From Torreya grandis (lineage: Eukaryota; Streptophyta; Pinopsida; Cupressales; Taxaceae): 64,000 bases of DNA. Location: the NCBI GenBank assembly GCA_037957365.1, contig JARHVA010000349.1, positions 640,501 through 704,500 on the forward strand, written 5' to 3'. Shown one piece after another: positions 61,262 through 64,000 of the stretch. How positions within the stretch are numbered: position 1 is the first letter of the stretch; every line of letters starts with the position of its first letter. The translations under genes were made by a program, and so were the position numbers. Below the pieces are notes generated by a model that did not search any database, was not told the DNA's origin, and worked only from the letters and a program-made list of their open reading frames with translations.

Positions 61262-63980
61262 TCATCTATCTTCAGTGAAAATTGTAAAAATACTTCCATG
61301 TCTAATCTCCTCAACAAAAAAGGTAGGAATGTTTGATGGATCATGCTGAAGAGGGTTATTATGAAAGGGATGCTCTAGAGAATAAATGGGAGTATAATCT
61401 ATAGGAGATGAAGGGATCACCAGTGGGGAAGGATCCACATGTGATAGATTTATGCATTTTGAATGTTTCAAAACTTGAATATCAAACAATTATTTCTTGT
61501 CTTGATTCCCTACATATTCATTCTCATTTTATCCATTGCATTTTCATAATTCATAAATATGTGGATAGAACTCAAGGTGAAGACTATATCCATTGCATAT
61601 TCTTTCTCAACTAATTCCTTAAACTTATTTTGAAGTTATTCTACCTAAAATAGGTTTTCTACATCATTTGTTAGTTGGAATGACATCACATTCATCATTC
61701 CTTCAATGTCATACAACATATCAATAGCTTTTTCATGTGCCACCTTGGCCTTGTGAGTAGATTCTGTGAGTATCCTTATCTGAAATTGAGTTGCTCTATG
61801 TAATTTATCATGCTTGGAATCATTTTGTAGTATCTTTTTGGCAATGAGAATATCCATATCAATTGAACCCACAACTATCAATTTGGGATAACATAAATTT
61901 AAAGTTTGAATTTCTCCTTCATATTCACTAACTTGATCTCTAAAATTATTCTTTCTCTCTCTAATTATTTTATACTAGTCTATTATTGTTGTAATAATCT
62001 TATTGTCATTAGTAATGAGTTCCTCAAACCATTATTTTGTAGCCCTTCTCATATAAGCAATCTCTTTAACTGAATCAATTATAGCTTGATCTAGACTTTG
62101 ATTGATTGGCTATACTAACTATGGTTGTTTTGATGATCCACTAGACTCTAAGAACTAGTTCAACACATTTGTAAGCTGGTCCACTTTGCTCTTTAATTCA
62201 TATTTGGTCCCCTTATCATGATCAATTCTCTCAAAGAGGGAATTGATGCCAAATTGGACATCATGTTTTAACCCTTCTCTAGTTTACCATCTAAGGTGGA
62301 TCTTATAAATCTAAAAATCCCCCACCATAAGATTTTCCTTTGATTTATCCAGTGGGGGGACTGCAATTTCAACATACCTTTCCCTCTTGTCATCACTGAA
62401 TATCTTGGATAAGGTCCTTGGAATAGGTTTGGACTTTTTATTGATCTTTGATAGACCAAACTCCAATGTGTTGGGGTCAATAATTTGTTTTCTCTCCTTC
62501 CCTATTGATTGTGCTAGACAATTAAGGGTAACATCTAGTTATTTGGACATTGTCACCAAAGAATCAATAGTTGATGTTACTACAAGGGTAGATACTATGA
62601 TAATTGTAGAATCTTGGGAGGATGTTGTCATTGATTGTTTAGGAGGTGCATGTGAAATTTCCCTCCCATTAGTAGGCTCCAAACATACATTTGCATTAAT
62701 AACCTGAGTTTCTCCAATCTCAACTAAAGGTGTTGTGGAAATAGTAGAGGTGGAAGAAGTGGAGCCAATGGACACAATTATGTCGATTAGGGAGATAGAA
62801 GATGGAATAGACATAGGGATTGTGAATTTGGGAATAGGTGGGAGGGTGGAATCCAAAGCGTTGAATGAATCAATAAAATTCATGGGACCACTCAAGGTTG
62901 GTGATGTAAGGAAAGTGAATGGGGATGGAGGGTAAACAATACTTATCCCAAGGGTTGGGATGGCCTATAGAACTGAAATTAGGATGACTGAGTCCATAAG
63001 GATGTATTATTGGGTGGTGTTGGAAATTAATGGTGATGGAATGGAGTGGATTATGAATGGAATAGAAATAGGAAGTGGAATGAAAGGGGAAGTTGAAATT
63101 AGAAGAAGGGAAGGTGGATTGGAAACTTGAGAATCCATTGACGGGGAACCCTAATTGTCCACTTGACTTAATTATATTGGTTGAACTTGACATATTATGG
63201 TAGGAAATGTAGTTAGAATGGTAGGTGGAGTGGAAATTTTAGATGCAAGGGGAGTGGAAATATGAGGTAGAGGTGCTAGAGCCTCTGGAATAATGTAGAA
63301 AGGCAGAGGGTGAATAATAAAAATGGGGGTTGTCACTATTATAGTCATGGGGATTGAAGCTATGGAAGCTTCTACCACTACTGTGTCTTTAGATGAAAGG
63401 TCAATTAGTTTTTTTATAACTACCCCATCCTTACTTGATTCCCATTTCTTAGCCTTAGTCTTTTTTTTTTTCTTCTTCTTCTTCTTTATATCTTCTGATG
63501 TTTCACCTACTATTTCACTTGTACCCTCTTTTAATGGAGTAATCCCTTCTGCCTTAAGCTTTAAAGCTTTTCTCTGACTCTAATTATTTTTCTTGTCACC
63601 TAGACTCCCTTACTTCTTATCCAGTTGATTATTATGCTAATCACATGGGCTATTATATCAAATAGAGAAAAGGACTTTGGATTTGACCACCTAATTAGTG
63701 GTAAGAGTTTTGTGAGGATATATGTAAAATAAATTGGGTCTACCATGGAGTTATCATCCACCAAGTCATCTGGGACTAGTGCCAGATCATAATATTTGAT
63801 TTGTAGTAGGGACATCTTAGAATAATATCTCATTCTGACTCTTTCTTCATATTCACAATCCTCCTAATACTACTCATAATATGGTACATTATCATATGTT
63901 GCAAGTGTGAGTGTGTTGGTGATCTTTTCGTATGCATCAAAAAATGGCCTAGACTCCAAAGTCCTTAATGTCATTTGTCA
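61262..63980 (-). pseudogene. Decayed hypothetical ORF of the minus-strand element
   Basis: Read on the minus strand from the right edge: 'TLRTLESRPFFDAYEKITNT', then the open segment 63833-63600 with 'YYSKMSLLQIKYYDLALVPD' and 'DNSMVDPIYFTYIL', then Lys-rich 'RRRRRRKKKTKAKKWE' (~63450-63490). A long Ser/Thr/Pro/Ile-rich part follows (62539-63378), and finally a helical, coil-like part (61645-61881, 'KKILQNDSKHDKLHRATQFQ'). Order: compact N-terminal domain, basic patch, Ser/Thr/Pro linker, coil. I do not recognise the family. By position it could be an ORF1 or gag-like product upstream of pol. Several stops. Confidence 0.45.
63459..63487. repeat. Poly-T / CTT microsatellite
   Basis: A run of T followed by (CTT)n; on the minus strand it encodes the basic Lys/Arg patch of the decayed ORF. 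Confidence 0.9.
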
Positions 63981-64000
63981 TATTTCAGCCTTAACAAATT

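Overview
This window is an intergenic, repeat-dominated stretch of a land-plant nuclear genome, most likely from a large-genome seed plant. The evidence is the AT-rich composition, plant-type Ty1/copia and Ty3/gypsy (Tat-lineage) retrotransposons, plant mobile domain remnants, TTTAGGG-like tracts and the absence of any intact host gene. I cannot name the species. No rRNA, tRNA, CRISPR or bacterial-type operon was recognised. Every protein-like segment is broken by stops or frameshifts.

Layout, left half: bases 1-272 are a fragment of a tandem repeat with a ~560 bp monomer, which resumes in phase at 38967-40205. Between the two lies one very old LTR element, called E1 here (about 275-38965). 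E1 has unusually long LTRs (about 5.3 kb after later insertions are removed) around a ~3 kb internal region that keeps only the gag C-terminus, a protease remnant and an acidic region. Its 5' LTR carries a ~1.2 kb solo LTR (2676-3871). Its 3' LTR is split by two later insertions. One is an 18.8 kb Ty3/gypsy Tat-lineage element (13053-31853; gag, protease, RT, RNase H, second 'aRNH' RNase H, integrase and a long 3' region with an antisense plant-mobile-domain ORF). The other is a 5 kb Ty1/copia element (32008-37057; 797 bp LTRs, 5 bp target duplication, tRNA-Met-type primer site). The Tat element contains a further candidate nested solo LTR (14350-17026) with a GGTTCAAC-rich repeat.

Right half: 40430-43520 (minus) is a decayed DDE-type transposase of a family I cannot name. 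A degenerate TTTAGGG-bearing tandem repeat follows (43740-44870), then non-coding DNA with a 1.25 kb tandem duplication (47985-50510). Next come the 3' end of an LTR and gag-protease of a relative of E1 (called E2, about 52023-54420). E2 is interrupted by a minus-strand Tat-like element whose 3' LTR is 54425-55622 and whose body runs off the right edge. That element also carries an antisense plant-mobile-domain ORF (56880-58764), an (AC)n microsatellite and a decayed low-complexity ORF region near its visible 5' side.

The genes do not work together in a pathway. The window is a layered insertion record: satellite, then E1, then the Tat, Copia and solo-LTR insertions. The two points most worth a second look are the E1 structure (giant LTRs, little internal sequence) and the recurrence of antisense PMD ORFs in two different Tat-like elements.
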